A stretch of 64,000 nt of DNA, taken from Albula goreensis. Its lineage: Eukaryota > Chordata > Actinopteri > Albuliformes > Albulidae. The stretch covers positions 18,864,384-18,928,383 of the forward strand of contig CM040753.1 of the NCBI GenBank assembly GCA_022829145.1. The letters are read 5' to 3'. Below, one piece after another: positions 23,131 through 35,291 of this stretch (position 1 is its first letter; the number at the start of each line of letters is the position of its first letter). The notes beneath the pieces were generated by a model, which was not told the origin of the DNA, did not search any database, and saw nothing but the letters and a program-made list of their open reading frames with translations. A program made the position numbers and the translations under genes.

Positions 23131-26100
23131 ATGTGGATGAAATTGTTTAAATGAAGTATGAATGTTACCGCTCTTTTCTGAATTTAATGATAATTGAGTA
23201 ACAGCCTAATTTAATAATAATTATCTATGCAGAGTTGAATTAGACAAATATACAGATAATTTAATATAATTCTGCATGCAGGATTGCAGCTATATGTTTT
23301 AGTGTAGGCTTGCCTACCGAGTGGATTATATATTCACCCTCATTTATCTAAACCTTTTTCTGTGACCAACAGCAACACCAGATCATCTGCATGGAGTAAG
23401 AATTTCATTTTTGATGATTTAGTGATTGTTCCTCTAACACCACTAACTAATGGAAACTGTCTCTTACAATTCAATTTAAAATTAAATGCTTTATTGGCAT
23501 GCCGTATATTCAAATACATACTGCAAAAACCTTACAGTATATTCATAGTAAAATAATTACAAAGTTTTAAACGATAAAAATAAAAACAAACTCATAGCAA
23601 CATAACATTAATAGTAATAATATTTTTTCTAAAAAAATATTGGGCCAGTACCACTGTGTATATTTGACTGACTTATTCCAGTGAAAAATACATAGCTGTT
23701 AGCTTAGGATTTTCACACTGGAAGCCACCAGACAATCTCAAGTGCAGCCTGTACCCACAGCTACCCCCCCAAACCCCCTATGCCAAACAGAAGCCCCCCT
23801 CCCCAGGATTAGCACTGAGAACTGTAAAAGTGCCAGTGAGACATCTACAGCAACCCCAACTCACATAAAAACATTCCCAGAGCACTAGGGGTGATTCCTC
23901 CAAAACATATCATAGAAAATTTTATTTTTCTAAACAAGTTCAATCAAAATCACAGAAAAACCATTGCAGACCAGCAATCCAGGAAACACATTTGGAACAT
24001 TTACTCTATTCCTATGGGAATATTCTGGGAACCCAAAAGTGTTTGCTGGGACAGTGGTCGAGATGACCAGGGCTGCATCGTTGGAATGGTGCACATTTTG
24101 AAGTCCGGTCAAGCCTCTGACCAAACTAGAATTATGAAATTCACAGTACAAGAGACTCTGTGCCACAAGTATGTGTGAAAGATGATAGCAACATCAAATA
24201 TAAAAATAGCAGCAGTAAGCAAGCCTGGGATTCAATCAAATGCACTTTACATTGAGACATAGTCTCTTTACATGTGCTAGTCAATCAAATCAAAACATAC
24301 CTTGCTGGATTATTTAAATTACTTAGGTACTGCCTCATGATTAAGTCAATTTTGTTCCTGCAGATGAAGATGGGGGTTCCAGTCTTGTCAGTGAAGAACA
24401 GACAATCTGATGGGTTGCATCAGATCAGGTCAGACTATAGCGAATATACCTGCCTTTTCAGGCCTTGAGAATCTGCTACAGGTCTGCTACATTATTGAGC
24501 TTACTGAATCCACATTGGTGTTTATATCTGAGAACCACAGTACCAGTAGCATTGGACAAGCTCTTAGCTGTGTTTTACAATAGGTTTCAAAACCGCTACT
24601 GCCTTGTGTAGAAGCCATGCAACCATCGGAGATGCATTTGTGGGCAAAAGGCACCCGGAATGTGGGTTTCTGAGTCATGTGGGGTCACAGATGAGGCTAG
24701 AAGTGGAGAGAGAGCCGCTGTGAATAACAGAGGGAAAGGCAGAGCAGAGAGGGGAGAAAACGCAGTTTACAAGAGGTACCTTAATTTTACATATCTCTGA
24801 CTGGTTACTTCCTATGTATGTCTCTGTGACACATAACACATCATAGTGGTCAGACTGGATGAATGCAGGACTTTTTTTTACTACAAAGATGGTCTGCATG
24901 TTTTTTCCCCACTCAAATTATAAAGTTCAGTGTCAGCCCTACTGAGTGATCTTCTCCCACAAACAGGAGGAAGTGGCCACCCACTTATGGGACTCCTGAT
25001 CCATGTGATAATGAACCCTCACTGTTTTCCACACTGCAGTTGTCACACAAATCGCATATTGCCCATTCTATCAGAGATACACAGTCATTATACATACATT
25101 CATTTCACAATTCTGCAGACACTCAATGCCAGGACAGGCCAAAGAAACTGGGAAATTTAGTTGTTTTTTTCTGCCTGTAAGTGGGTGACAATTGTTGCCT
25201 TGTCAGTGCAGACTTCTGGCAATAACCAATAATGGCATGGCTGGGACTGGAATACCCAGTCACAGGACACACAGCTGCATCAAGAACATTGTACTTTTAC
25301 TCTGTGAGCCAAACAAAGGTCATACATGAACTCAACAATAGATACACTTGGAGCATATACACTCTAGAAATATAAAGGCCAGGATTCAAACATTTGTCCT
25401 TAAATTTTACTTTCAATAGAATAAGCATTATGCTTTTTTCTACAGGAATGGTTTGGTGAGTTAATCTCCATGGTTGCCAAACCTGCTAAACTATTTTGTG
25501 GAGGATAAAAATGAACATTTAAATGAGCATTTAATTGTGAGCCAAAGTACAACGTTGATTGAATCCCACGCTAGGAAATGTCTACATATAAGATCTTTTT
25601 TCTCATCGGTCGGGGAGACGGAAGAACTGGAGTGAGAGTAAGGTCTGGCATATGGCTGTGAGGCTAAGCGGTCTGATTCCAGTGGCCACTGCCAGGACTG
25701 CAGCACTGTGGCTCGTTGGGCCCCCCCAGTGGAGTGACCCCAAAAATCCAGACAGTCTGCACATCCCCACTATCTGTCACTGTAGCCTTCATCTCTGACA
25801 CACAGGGAGTGTTCCTTTTCTCACAAGAGACTGTTTTAACATAAAGCTCAGGCAATCTGTTTGCTTAGACTGGAATTGTGTTTCGTGGCTGTCCTTGGTC
25901 CCCCAGTCTCCTCGGTTGTCCAGTGTGGAACGATTGCTCATGTGACAATATGACAGGTGTTTCTTAAGTAAGACAGCTGACTTTTGTGGCTAGCCTGAGA
26001 TCAGCTATTTCACAAAACTACAAAACCTGAGAGAGCTTTGTGGGTATTGTATTTTAATCCCCCATGGTGTCCCGGCTCTCCACCAGATGGTGTAATTTGG

Positions 26101-26930
26101 CCAGATAATTGTGTTTTTTCCCAGTACTCTCCCCTCTCTGTCACTCCCCTTATGTCTCATTCTTTTAACCAGACTCTCTCTCTCCTTTAATTTTTTTCTT
26201 CCTTTTGTTTTCTCCACTCTTCATTTTTCATGGTCTCCTGTCTTATGTGTCCCTTTTACCGGTAATAATAAGTATAATTAATACCAAATCATATCTACTT
26301 AAAAACAAACATCCAGAGGATACATATAGAAAGTAAAGATAATAGATGGACACATTTACCTGTCTACATCTTTGTGCATACAAACACATGTATGTGTGTG
26401 TGATTGTGTGTATGAGTGTGCATGTACACCTGTATGTGTGTGATTGTTTGTGTAAGTGTATGAGCGTGAGTGCATGAGTGTGTGTGTGCCTGTATGCTTG
26501 TCACCCCGTTTCAGGGAAGGGTTAATGTTGTTGTCAGTAACGTGCTGGATTCCCAGATGGAAGTCTTTTAGCTGCTGAACTTAATTGGCATGACATGGCC
26601 CAGGCTCTGTGCCAATCAGCCAGCCCATTCCACAGCTGTGAACCGAGAGGGAGACAGAGAGAGGGATGGAGGGATGGAGGGAAGGAGAATTACCATTTTA
26701 CCCAACCTTTAGGTTTTTCCACCTACAAGTACCATCTTCAATGATATAATTCCTTAAACAAGCCTTTTTAACACTACTCCTTATCAACTAGTTTTAACCA
26801 GCTAGTGATGGAGGATGCACATATTTGTTTGTCTGTCTAGGTTTTTTTGTTTGTACTTTGTCAACTACGTGTTCATGTATTGTTGCTGTTCTGCATGCCA
26901 ATATGTCTAAAAGTCCTGCTTCAACAGAAA
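23130..26930. other. Intergenic, nothing recognised
   Basis: AT-rich to neutral sequence. No frame here resembles a known protein. A conserved-element-like stretch lies at about 26530-26640 (see findings). Confidence 0.5.
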
Positions 26931-26934
26931 AGAG

Positions 26935-26975
26935 TCAATCAATCAATCAATCAATCCATCAATCAATCAATCAAT
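26935..26975. repeat. (AATC)n tetranucleotide microsatellite
   Basis: About ten AATC units, one of them changed to CATC. Confidence 0.9.
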
Positions 26976-27272
26976 AAAAAACTTCCCTATTGTATGTTTT
27001 TGCACCTATAGTAGTACCTTGGAACTACAATATGGACTGAATGGTCAACTGAGTGCGGCATTAACCCCTGAAGCATGCATAGTTATGGCTTATTAATATC
27101 AAGGTTTGACATCGGGGGCATTAAACAGGAGCATTAATCCAAAATCATGGCATATTAATGAACACTGCATTTGAGGATGAGCATGAAACGTTTTTTTTTT
27201 CTTTTTGAAAAAAATTGTGTATTTCTGTTTTGGAGAGATGCAAGGTGTTAGGACTTTTTTATGATGTCAGTT

Positions 27273-27275
<3 letters not shown>

Positions 27276-27333
<58 letters not shown>

Positions 27334-27378
27334 GTGTGTGAAATAGAGAAAGAGAGAGAGAGAGAGTGAGAGAGAGAT
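27276..27378. repeat. (TG)n followed by (GA)n compound microsatellite
   Basis: TG run 27276-27340 with one CG interruption, a short AAATAGAGAA spacer, then GA units to 27378. Confidence 0.92.
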
Positions 27379-28136
27379 GAAAAGTTGGTTGGTGTGTTTT
27401 TGGTCCTGTTGCTTATGTTTACTCTGTGGTCATTGTGGCTGGCCATGTGTAGCTCCACTGGGTTAGTACACAGTAATGAAGCCTTAGTTCCCCTCTTTTA
27501 TACTTGTATAAAAACATATACAGTTATAAAAGTGGGGTACTATAGAAATATTTTCGTATCCACCCCTCTCTCCCTTGCTCCCCCCTGTTCTCACTCTGTT
27601 ACACCCAAAGCCCAGCTGTTTTGGGCCATTTACAAATAACAGAACTCCCCCAGGATTCTCCAAACATGCCATCATGCATTTTTTAACATTCACATCCAGA
27701 GCCTGCCCTTCAGGCAGCAAGCACAAACGCAAAACCACACTCACACTCTCTCACACACACGCACACAAACACATGCAAGCACAAACACACACATTTTCTC
27801 TGTCTTTGCAACACACACACATGCATGCACAAAAGTACAAACACACACACATACAGACACACTCACTGACTTTTTCTCTCTCTTTGCAGCACATGCACAC
27901 ACAACCAGGTGCTAAAAAGCATCTGGCTGTGGATCTGTTTGCCAGTACATTATAATCTTATATAATGAATCCTGTGTGAGCAGGAAGAGAGGAAAAAGGG
28001 ACAAATGAGGCAGAAAGAATAAAGGGAGGGGATAAGGAAGGTGGTGGCTTTAAGTGGAGAAGCCCACTGGATTCATAAGCAAAAAATAAACTCAATAAGA
28101 TGAAAACATACAAAAACAAATGGACTAGATTATTTT

Positions 28137-28160
28137 CAATGTGCTTTCGAAAGCACATTG
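28137..28160. repeat. Perfect 24-bp palindrome
   Basis: CAATGTGCTTTC is followed immediately by its exact reverse complement GAAAGCACATTG, with no loop. The symmetry stops at both outer flanking bases. Confidence 0.95.
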
Positions 28161-28962
28161 TTTCTGTCAAAAGGTAAATGTTACAATGTTGTACTGAATT
28201 AAAAATCACATGTATCACACTTTTCATTTGCTGAACAAACTGTGACCCCATGCCTCTCGTTTCAAGAATCACCACATTTTGGTTTCCTATCCAAAATCCA
28301 CAATCAGATGGACAGAAGTGCACTAACCAATGCGACACACTGCTGCTTGGTGTGATAGCAAACATATACAGTGGAAGTCCAGTACTACTTACACATACTG
28401 GATGCTTTTATCTGGTGTAACTTCCACGATTAACAATTAGGCACACTGTTGGCTTTGTCAAAACAATCTGATTATAGTACATAGCTCAAGGGAACAGTAG
28501 CAGTTTTCCATGTAGGATGTTATCACAATATGGATATCTGTGAAGATATACGCGGGGATGTGTGCCTGCACATGAACGCATATGTGCACATCAGGTCAGT
28601 AAAGTGCCTCAGAGGTGGTTTGCACTCTTGGATGCACGCATGCATTTACATACGCATACCCACACAAAGGCACACGATCACAAAGGCACATGCACAGTGA
28701 CTCCTGTGCTCATGCACACACACTCATATAAATGTCCACACAAGCACACACACACAAACATCATTATCTTTAACACATTCACATAAATTATGCATGTAGC
28801 GCATGTGTGAGAGAAGCAGATGGATAAATAGATGGAAACACAGAACGACACAAAGACACTGATAGCAGAGGAGAGTTAAATAGCATTTCATCCAGTCTCA
28901 TTTTGGATGCTTTCTCTGTCACATGATGATTTTTCACCTCTTTCTCTTTACCCGGCACCTCA

Positions 28963-28963
<1 letters not shown>

Positions 28964-28996
<33 letters not shown>
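28964..28996. repeat. (CA)n microsatellite
   Basis: About 16 CA units ending in CACTGG. Confidence 0.9.
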
Positions 28997-28998
<2 letters not shown>

Positions 28999-29329
28999 GT
29001 CCAACTGCATCCCACCCCAGCCACCCAGCCCCACAGGAAATAAGTGGGATAAATGTAATTAAGGCTCTGTAGAGCAGTAGAGCTTTACAAAGAGTGATTT
29101 ACAGACAGGAACCAAACATTACAAACAAACAACGGTCTACGCTGCTGTCTTTAGGAGGACCACTATATACCACTTTTGTTTTTGCTTGACTCGGTCATGA
29201 CAAATGGCTAAGGCACCAATTTAGCCAAGAGCCATGTGTTTGCAACTTTTTATTTTTAGAATAAAATTGCACGTTGTATTGACCTGTTCTAACGCTACCT
29301 GCCTGTTGGAATTGTTTAAGTTGGCCTGT

Positions 29330-30490
29330 TGCGAGCGGTTGTCAATGTATGACAGCAGAAACTTGCCCACAGACGGGCATGACCAAGCGACAAGTGAGGG
29401 AAATTAAATGAGAGGGAAATAACAGTTCAGAGATGTGTCTGGAGGTAATGGGGTGAAGTGCCAGAGGTAGGCAAGCCGCCCTGTCAGAAGGATAAACCCA
29501 ATCTATCAGAGCGATCGATACACTGTCGCTGGGAACTGTGTGTGGGCAACTGGATGCACGGCCACTGAGAAAGACACGGCTGACAGCACCGTCACACACA
29601 GTAGTGTTATAGAATCGGCGCCGAGTCTCCTTTTGCAGAAAAAAGTAGTGACCTTAGGTCTTCTGTGTGTCAAAGGCAGTTTGATAGGGACACAGACTCA
29701 GGCTTATCAATCGCGGCAAAGGAAATTCTTTCTGCCTTCTGTCCTGCCGTAGCAGGTAATCCACGGGTCTGTGCAACTTGTGCGCTGCTCTGTTGTTTGT
29801 ATCGTTGTGTAGTGGGCTGCCTGCCTCCTGACTGATAAAATATAGATTAAAAACTACAGCCGTTAAACATGGGAAACAACAACGATTCAGTATTTTGTTG
29901 CTGTTCTTTAACACTTCAGAAGAAAGCTGGTTACATGTGGAAAATCTGTGTATTTTCTCGTTTGGCATATATTGCTGCAAAAGGTAAAGTAGAAATTAAC
30001 GGCTGGATTTACCGAGCATTTATGTAGCGTGACTGACGGCGGGAGTTGAAGAAGAGGAGGGGTATATAGAATAATTGGAACTTCACTGCCCACAATCCCC
30101 ACAGACATCACAACTCCCTCTCCATCGCCTACAGCCAGTTATTGGCCACCGAAACAACGATTGGTCGGTTCTGGTTTCTGATGTCAAGACCCAACGTGGG
30201 ACACAGTAGCTGTTATTGGCTGTATCCAGTAAGCTGGTCTGACCAATCGGAAAGTGGTTGGAGACTTTTCAGCAGCGGCAAGCTTTTAAGGTAGCACGAA
30301 GAGATGTGAAAGGTAGCCTTGACTTCAAAAACGGTCTTTTGAGACAATTCAATTTTTCGGGAGGTGTCAGATTTCCTCCTTTAAGCTTTCTTGTACAAGT
30401 TCAAAATGCTCTCGGAGGCTGAACAATTTGACATTATATTTGTAATCAAAGAAGTTGGTTAGCCTGGTAAATCATACATTTGCCAGTCCA
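29330..30490 (+). promoter_or_regulatory. CpG-enriched, CCAAT-box-bearing promoter-like region
   Basis: CpG dinucleotides are frequent from about 29330 to 30370, unlike the flanking DNA. Five NF-Y-type boxes cluster at the end: ATTGG at 30074, 30141, 30160 and 30215, and CCAAT at 30243. A TATATAGA lies at 30063. Downstream, a stretch of about 200 bp ends in CCA/GTAAGT (donor at 30491), which would suit a noncoding first exon. One short frame (30406-30462, starting MLSEAEQFD) lies within it. The nearest downstream + strand gene is tle2. Whether it drives tle2, a noncoding RNA or a gene on the other strand cannot be told. Confidence 0.5.
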
Positions 30491-30934
30491 GTAAGTATTG
30501 TTTACTTTGCAGGCTACATACCTAGCATGCTGTGTTACAGTTTGACCCTGGAACTAATTGACTCCTCTAAATACGGTATTTTGCTAGAAACCATGGAATA
30601 TTACTTGCTCATGTATGTTTGTAAATCGTAGTTTAACCAATATGTCTTTAGCTAGCGAATTTTGAAATTCAAGAAAACATTATTTGGACAATTGTTGAAC
30701 TGTATTGTGATTTAATTAGCAGTTGTTATTTGTGATATCGATTTAGGCCTATATGTAAATATAAATAGGTAAATATCACACTGTAAAATGGTTCAATACC
30801 ATGACATAGTTATTAATACAGAACAATTTATACAAATCACCAGAACAGTAATGATTGTACTGTCTGAGAGCTTAGATGTATTCTGTTATTCAGGACATTT
30901 TTAGGTGAAATTGTTGCATAGAGACTTTTACTTG

Positions 30935-31140
30935 GTCTTGTACCCCAGGGCTGGCAGCTGTAATCCCCTGGTGGGACATTGCCTTTGTACCCTTGGACAA
31001 GGCTCTTAGCTTGAATTGCTTCACTTAAATATCCAGCCATGCACATGGATTGTATGAAAAAAAAAAAATAAAAATAAAAAGCTGTATTAGGTTCTCTGGA
31101 TAAAAGTGTCTGCTAAATGCATAAATGCAAGTATAATTGT
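30935..31140 (+). mobile_element. tRNA-derived SINE with conserved 3' tail
   Basis: The body reads GGGACATTGCCTTTGTACCC, TTGGACAAGGCTCTTAGCTT, TTGCTTCACTTAAATATCCA, then an A-rich insertion at 31057-31080, and the tail TCTCTGGATAAAAGTGTCTG with CTAAATGCATAAATG. This order matches a SINE family widespread in fishes whose tail reads roughly TCTGGATAAGAGCGTCTGCT. The tRNA-like head is weak. Confidence 0.75.
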
Positions 31141-32800
31141 GTAAATGTAAGATGTTTTGAATCTCTGCCAGCCTGACAGTGGATCGTCAGCTTTCCTCTA
31201 CCACTGGAGGAACCTGAAATGAAATGATAGGTCCTTGCAACGAGGTAGTAAAAAAGGGAGGGGCAGACCAGAGCTTTAGGCGGAAAACCAACACTTTGGA
31301 TGTGAACGGCAGAGTGGTGATGTGCCCTGACCCACAGTTTACAAACGGATGTGGGCTGTGATCTGCAGCCAGTGGAGAGGGGTGAGGTGAGGGCAGCAGT
31401 GGGAGCAGTGTAGCCAGGGAGGGGGGAAGCAGTGGATGATTTTGGTCATATAAAAATTACATTGCCAGAAAGGTCCACCAAGGGGGAGCTGTATAAGCAG
31501 GAAGCTGAACGGGAGGGCACTAGGCCCCACACCAGCAGAGAGGTGGAACAGGTTCAGCAGATGTCTCTGAATCAGTACTAGCTCCTCATGGGCACAGCTG
31601 AGCTCCTGCCATTCTTGTGGGAACATGCCCCCCATGTAAGCTCAAATGATTCCATGCAGTCTCTGGGCCATCTTACACCCTTTACTTTCCCTCCTCTGTT
31701 AATACTTAGAGGAATCTACCCACTCTTTTCATGTGAAGATACATTCCTGTGTACCACGCTTTAATGTTTTTACTGTAATTGGAAGTTGTAATCCTGTTTT
31801 TTCTTTTCTTTGTACTTTGCTGCTTTTTAAAAAAATCTAAACTGAATTTATGAGCAACAGTGTGGTAGCTCCCTTCCATTTAGTATTGTTTTATCTGATC
31901 TTACAGTTTCGAACCTTTCAGCACAGTGACAATAACACTATAATACTCTGTTGCACATGTGCTAACTGTTGAATGGGAATTTGGGAAAAAGCAAAGCATG
32001 GTGTGAACTGTGTCTGATGTGTGTCTCTGTGGAATTACTGTAGTCCTCCTTCACCCTGTTTCATTTTTGACTCCATACATGATAGAGAGAGAGAGAAAGA
32101 GAGACAGAGGTGGAACCCGGGAGTTAGAGTGCAAAAGAAAAAAATACCATTGAGACCTAAAAGCCCGTTTCATGGTCCTGTGCTCGTTATCGTGATTAGC
32201 TGCTGAGAAGGAGTTGTGTGAATAATTACCTGCCTAATCCTTGCAATTAGATAACGATGATTAGTGTGGTCTGTGACCTGTGGGTACGGGGAAAAGGAAG
32301 GAGCTCTAAGGACAGGTAGGGAAAGACTGAAGAGAAGTGTACGGATAGGAGAGTGATAATGAGAGGGACTGAGAGAGGGATTAAAGAAGGGGAGGAAAAA
32401 TGCCAGAGGGGGAAGGATGAAGGAGACAGAGAGGATGGCTCAATGTAATAGATGTTAAGTAAGTATGGCTGAGACAGGAGGATACCTCCAAAATGTCCTT
32501 CTCACTTTGTCCACTCCAGATGTCATTGAAAACCTCACCTTGTAGATCCCCTTTAGTTTCAGAGTGAGGGGAGAGGAAGAATATTTAGCCTTGGTGTTGA
32601 ATATATGGCCACATGTGGGGAACATTATTGTCTTGACTGCTGAGCAAAAGGCGAAACAGGTAGCTGAATCTTAGTGTGTGAGATTTACTCCCAGCAGATC
32701 TACTACAATAGTGTAGCTGTCTAAAGTAAACATTAATTACAGGCAGGCAAACATCAAGGAGCCCTTGGCTGGTGCTGTCACTGCAGAGAGATCTGGGCAA
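31140..32800. other. Intergenic upstream of tle2, no gene recognised
   Basis: Contains a GA-rich stretch (32280-32430) and, at about 32165-32285, an AT-rich segment with several ATTA/TAAT cores and a split TTATCGTGATTAG / ATAACGATGATTAG repeat. A minus-strand frame at 31339-31635 is not convincing as a protein. Confidence 0.45.
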
Positions 32801-33060
32801 CTATTCATGAAGCATCAGAGGGCAGGAGCACTTATCTAGGATCAGAATTTCTTCTTTTGTCTAATAATAAATAAGGATAGAATATAGCCAAGGGAAACCT
32901 GATCCTAGGTCAGCTGTCCTAATGTCAGATGCTTTATGAATACAGACCCTGATCCATGATTAGTTCTATTATTTTCTCATAATAGATGAGGTTTGGATAT
33001 TGACAGGGGAAACCTGATCCTAGATCTTGGCTCCTTGTATGTCTTTATGAAGGCATGTTA
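32801..33060. mobile_element. Hairpin MITE-like repeat, one and a half copies
   Basis: CTATTCATGAAGCATCAGAG ... CTAGGATCAG at 32801-32848 is inverted as CTGATCCTAG ... GATGCTTTATGAATACAG at 32899-32945. This makes a roughly 145-bp inverted-repeat unit. The right half recurs: AGGGAAACCTGATCCTAG at 32891 and GGGGAAACCTGATCCTAG at 33006, an offset of 115 bp. The CCTGATCCTAG and CTTTATGAA motifs are familiar from dispersed fish repeats. Confidence 0.65.
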
Positions 33061-34020
33061 TTCAATTTCCTTTACAGGAAAATGAGTGCAGGAACATGGA
33101 TCAGACTCACATTTGAGTTCTGATTTGTACCTCTGAGGCATTTGAGATTGACATTGTTGAGTGGCTGATTCTGGGGGTTGGTTGCAGTCAATCTGTGTTT
33201 TTATACAGTCTGTTTTAAAAGGGCCTGTTTAATCCTAAGAAAAATAGCAAGCACAAATACACAAACACTCTATGTACTGAAAATGAATATGCAAGGGGCA
33301 AACCTGAACAAACAGTGGCCTTAAATATAGCAGTGAGGAAGAAGAGTGCAGTTCTTCTCTGGGTGTCAAGCAGTGAAGCTGCACATTTGCTGTTTGTCTG
33401 TTACAGCCAATTGAAATCGGCGGTGAAGCCGCCAAACAGGAAGTGAAGTCATATCTCAGCAATGCTTTGATGTATCAATATCATCCTTGGTATGTGGACT
33501 CGGGATCCTGAGGATGTGCAAAAAAATAGGTGTCACTTGATCTCTAGGGGGCACTGCAATAAACAAAAACACATTCTCCCTAATAACTGTTGATGTGTTT
33601 GCCTTATAAAAATTATATTCTTATGTGTGGTGATCCCTTAGGAAATCCCAAGGCCATGTCAACCTAATTGATGCAGCCGCCAAATTGGCCAAATCAAAGG
33701 CAGACGACCCAAACAGGATGTGGTCTTTGGTCGACTGACATAAAACTTCCTATCAGTGCTTACAGCCATGCTTTTAACATGATCAGATAAAGTTGCCATG
33801 GCAACTCTGGACTGCTTGGCCCCCTCATCACTGCTTGCAGCTATATTTTTGGAAGAAGATATCTTCTCTTATATTGCAGCGAAGTTGTTTCCCCTTTTGC
33901 ACATATACTTTGAGGGAAATTGAACCTGCATTGTAAGCCAGCTAAAATAATGCTTTGATTTCCTGTTTAGGTGGAATAGCTTTGGAGTAACTTTCATGTA
34001 TTTCCCCGGAGACTTGAGCT
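33060..34020. other. Upstream of tle2, possible diverged dispersed repeat
   Basis: The stretch 33440-33560 (TATCTCAGCAATGCTTTGAT followed later by TCTCTAGGGGGCACTGCAAT) has the style of a dispersed fish repeat, but I could not place it. No gene is visible. Confidence 0.3.
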
Positions 34021-34026
34021 TCACAC

Positions 34027-34027
<1 letters not shown>

Positions 34028-34080
<53 letters not shown>

Positions 34081-34420
34081 TTATACATGTGCAATTGCTG
34101 TGTGTGTGTGTGTGTCTGCGTGTGTTTATGAGTGTGATTGCTGTTTGCATGTTTGGTGTGTTTTTAAGTATTTGAGAGTGATTGCTGTTTGAGAGACTAT
34201 GAGTGTGAATATGTGTGTGTTATGTGTGTGTATGTATGTGTGTGTGTGCAATAGAATGTGATGTTTGTGTATGTCTTTGAATGAGATTTCTGTATGTGTA
34301 TATGTGTGTTTGTATGTACTTGAGTGTGATTTCTGTACGTGTATGTGTGTGTGCATGTGTTTCTGTGCATAAATGTGTATGTTAGATTGGTGTGTGTATC
34401 TGCTTTAATATGTACAGTAT
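34028..34420. repeat. TG microsatellite and TG-rich minisatellite
   Basis: A pure TG run (34028-34070) leads into a degenerate array of units such as GAGTGTGATTGCTGTTTG (34132) and GAGAGTGATTGCTGTTTG (34173), then GAGTGTGATTTCTGT (34323). Confidence 0.85.
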
Positions 34421-34720
34421 GTATATTGCTGATTCTGTGCCCCCTACACCTGATCACAGTTAACAGAGGAAGTTCACCTCTCCTGCTCTCCTCATCTCTG
34501 ATGCTCCACCTTAAGTGCAGCTTTAGCAGGCTGCCGTGTTTGTGTTGAAGCCAACAGGCACAATATATTACAGTCTAGGGCTCGCTGCTGAAAAGCCTGC
34601 TGGATCTTCCAGTGACCTGCTGTTCTTTCCTGCTTTCCTGTGTTTTTTCAGATTCAGATTAAAAACGCAGCTCTCTCTCTCTCTCTGGCTCTTCTCTTTC
34701 TTCATATTCTTTTTTGACAG

Positions 34721-35291
34721 AAAACCTAAACCTCAAGCTTCATGTTTTTTCTCACTCTCTCTCTTATGAGAAGAAGGTGGTAGAGGGAGGGGTATTGTTG
34801 GGAAAAATTTGGATGGAGGAGTGTGTTTATGTTTGTATCTTCCTGGGGGGGCTCGGAGAAAGGACGAAGAAGGGGGGTGCGGAGACCTAATTCTTGAGTG
34901 GACTTTGGTGCCCGTGTTAGTGCACAGGGGATTGACTGACTGACAGGGAGACGTTATCGGAGGGGAAGAGGAGCTAGACTTCCCGAACCTTTTCCTGGAT
35001 AGAAAAAGAGGATTGGAGGAGTAAAAAGTGCAAGGAAGAGTATTTTGTCGCTCCTCACAGTTTTCTTCATTTTGTGCGTTCGGATGCACCAATGAACTGT
35101 GCTCCTCCAGCTGTGTGACCACAACAGGACCCCGTCTTGGAGAGACCAGAGACGGGGAGCAAAGGGAAACCCGAACGCCAGAGAGGGGGTGGATTTTTGG
35201 ATTTCCTTCCCTGGTGGAGGGTGGGGGTGTGGTGGGGGGCGGGGGTGACCTGGCCATCAAGCAGACCGTGGGCATCTCCTCTCCTGGGAAC
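34721..35291 (+). promoter_or_regulatory. tle2: tle2 5' leader with overlapping uORFs
   Basis: The 570 bp before the ATG are CpG- and G-rich and lead without interruption into MYPQGRHP. Two short upstream frames overlap: ATG at 35084 (three codons, stop at 35093-35095) and ATG at 35092 (eight codons, stop ending 35118). The tle2 frame itself stays open for at least 88 codons upstream of the ATG (from 35028) but without any in-frame ATG. A long pyrimidine tract ending TTTTTTGACAG at 34720 is a strong acceptor, so the leader exon may begin at 34721 and be joined to an upstream noncoding exon. Otherwise transcription may start within this block. Confidence 0.55.

Noticed and set aside
26935..26975. 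Regularly spaced repeats as a possible CRISPR-like array
   Set aside because: Pure tetranucleotide microsatellite in a vertebrate genome; no spacers.
31339..31635. Minus-strand frame ending in PHLTPLHWLQITAHIRL
   Set aside because: The ending recalls a LINE C-terminal phrase (SLHWLPV-type), but the rest does not fit and no RT motif is near. Too weak to call an element.
33440..33740. Possible transposon with GGCGG/CCGCC hairpin
   Set aside because: Pattern reminiscent of dispersed repeats, but no ends, duplications or coding motifs could be defined.
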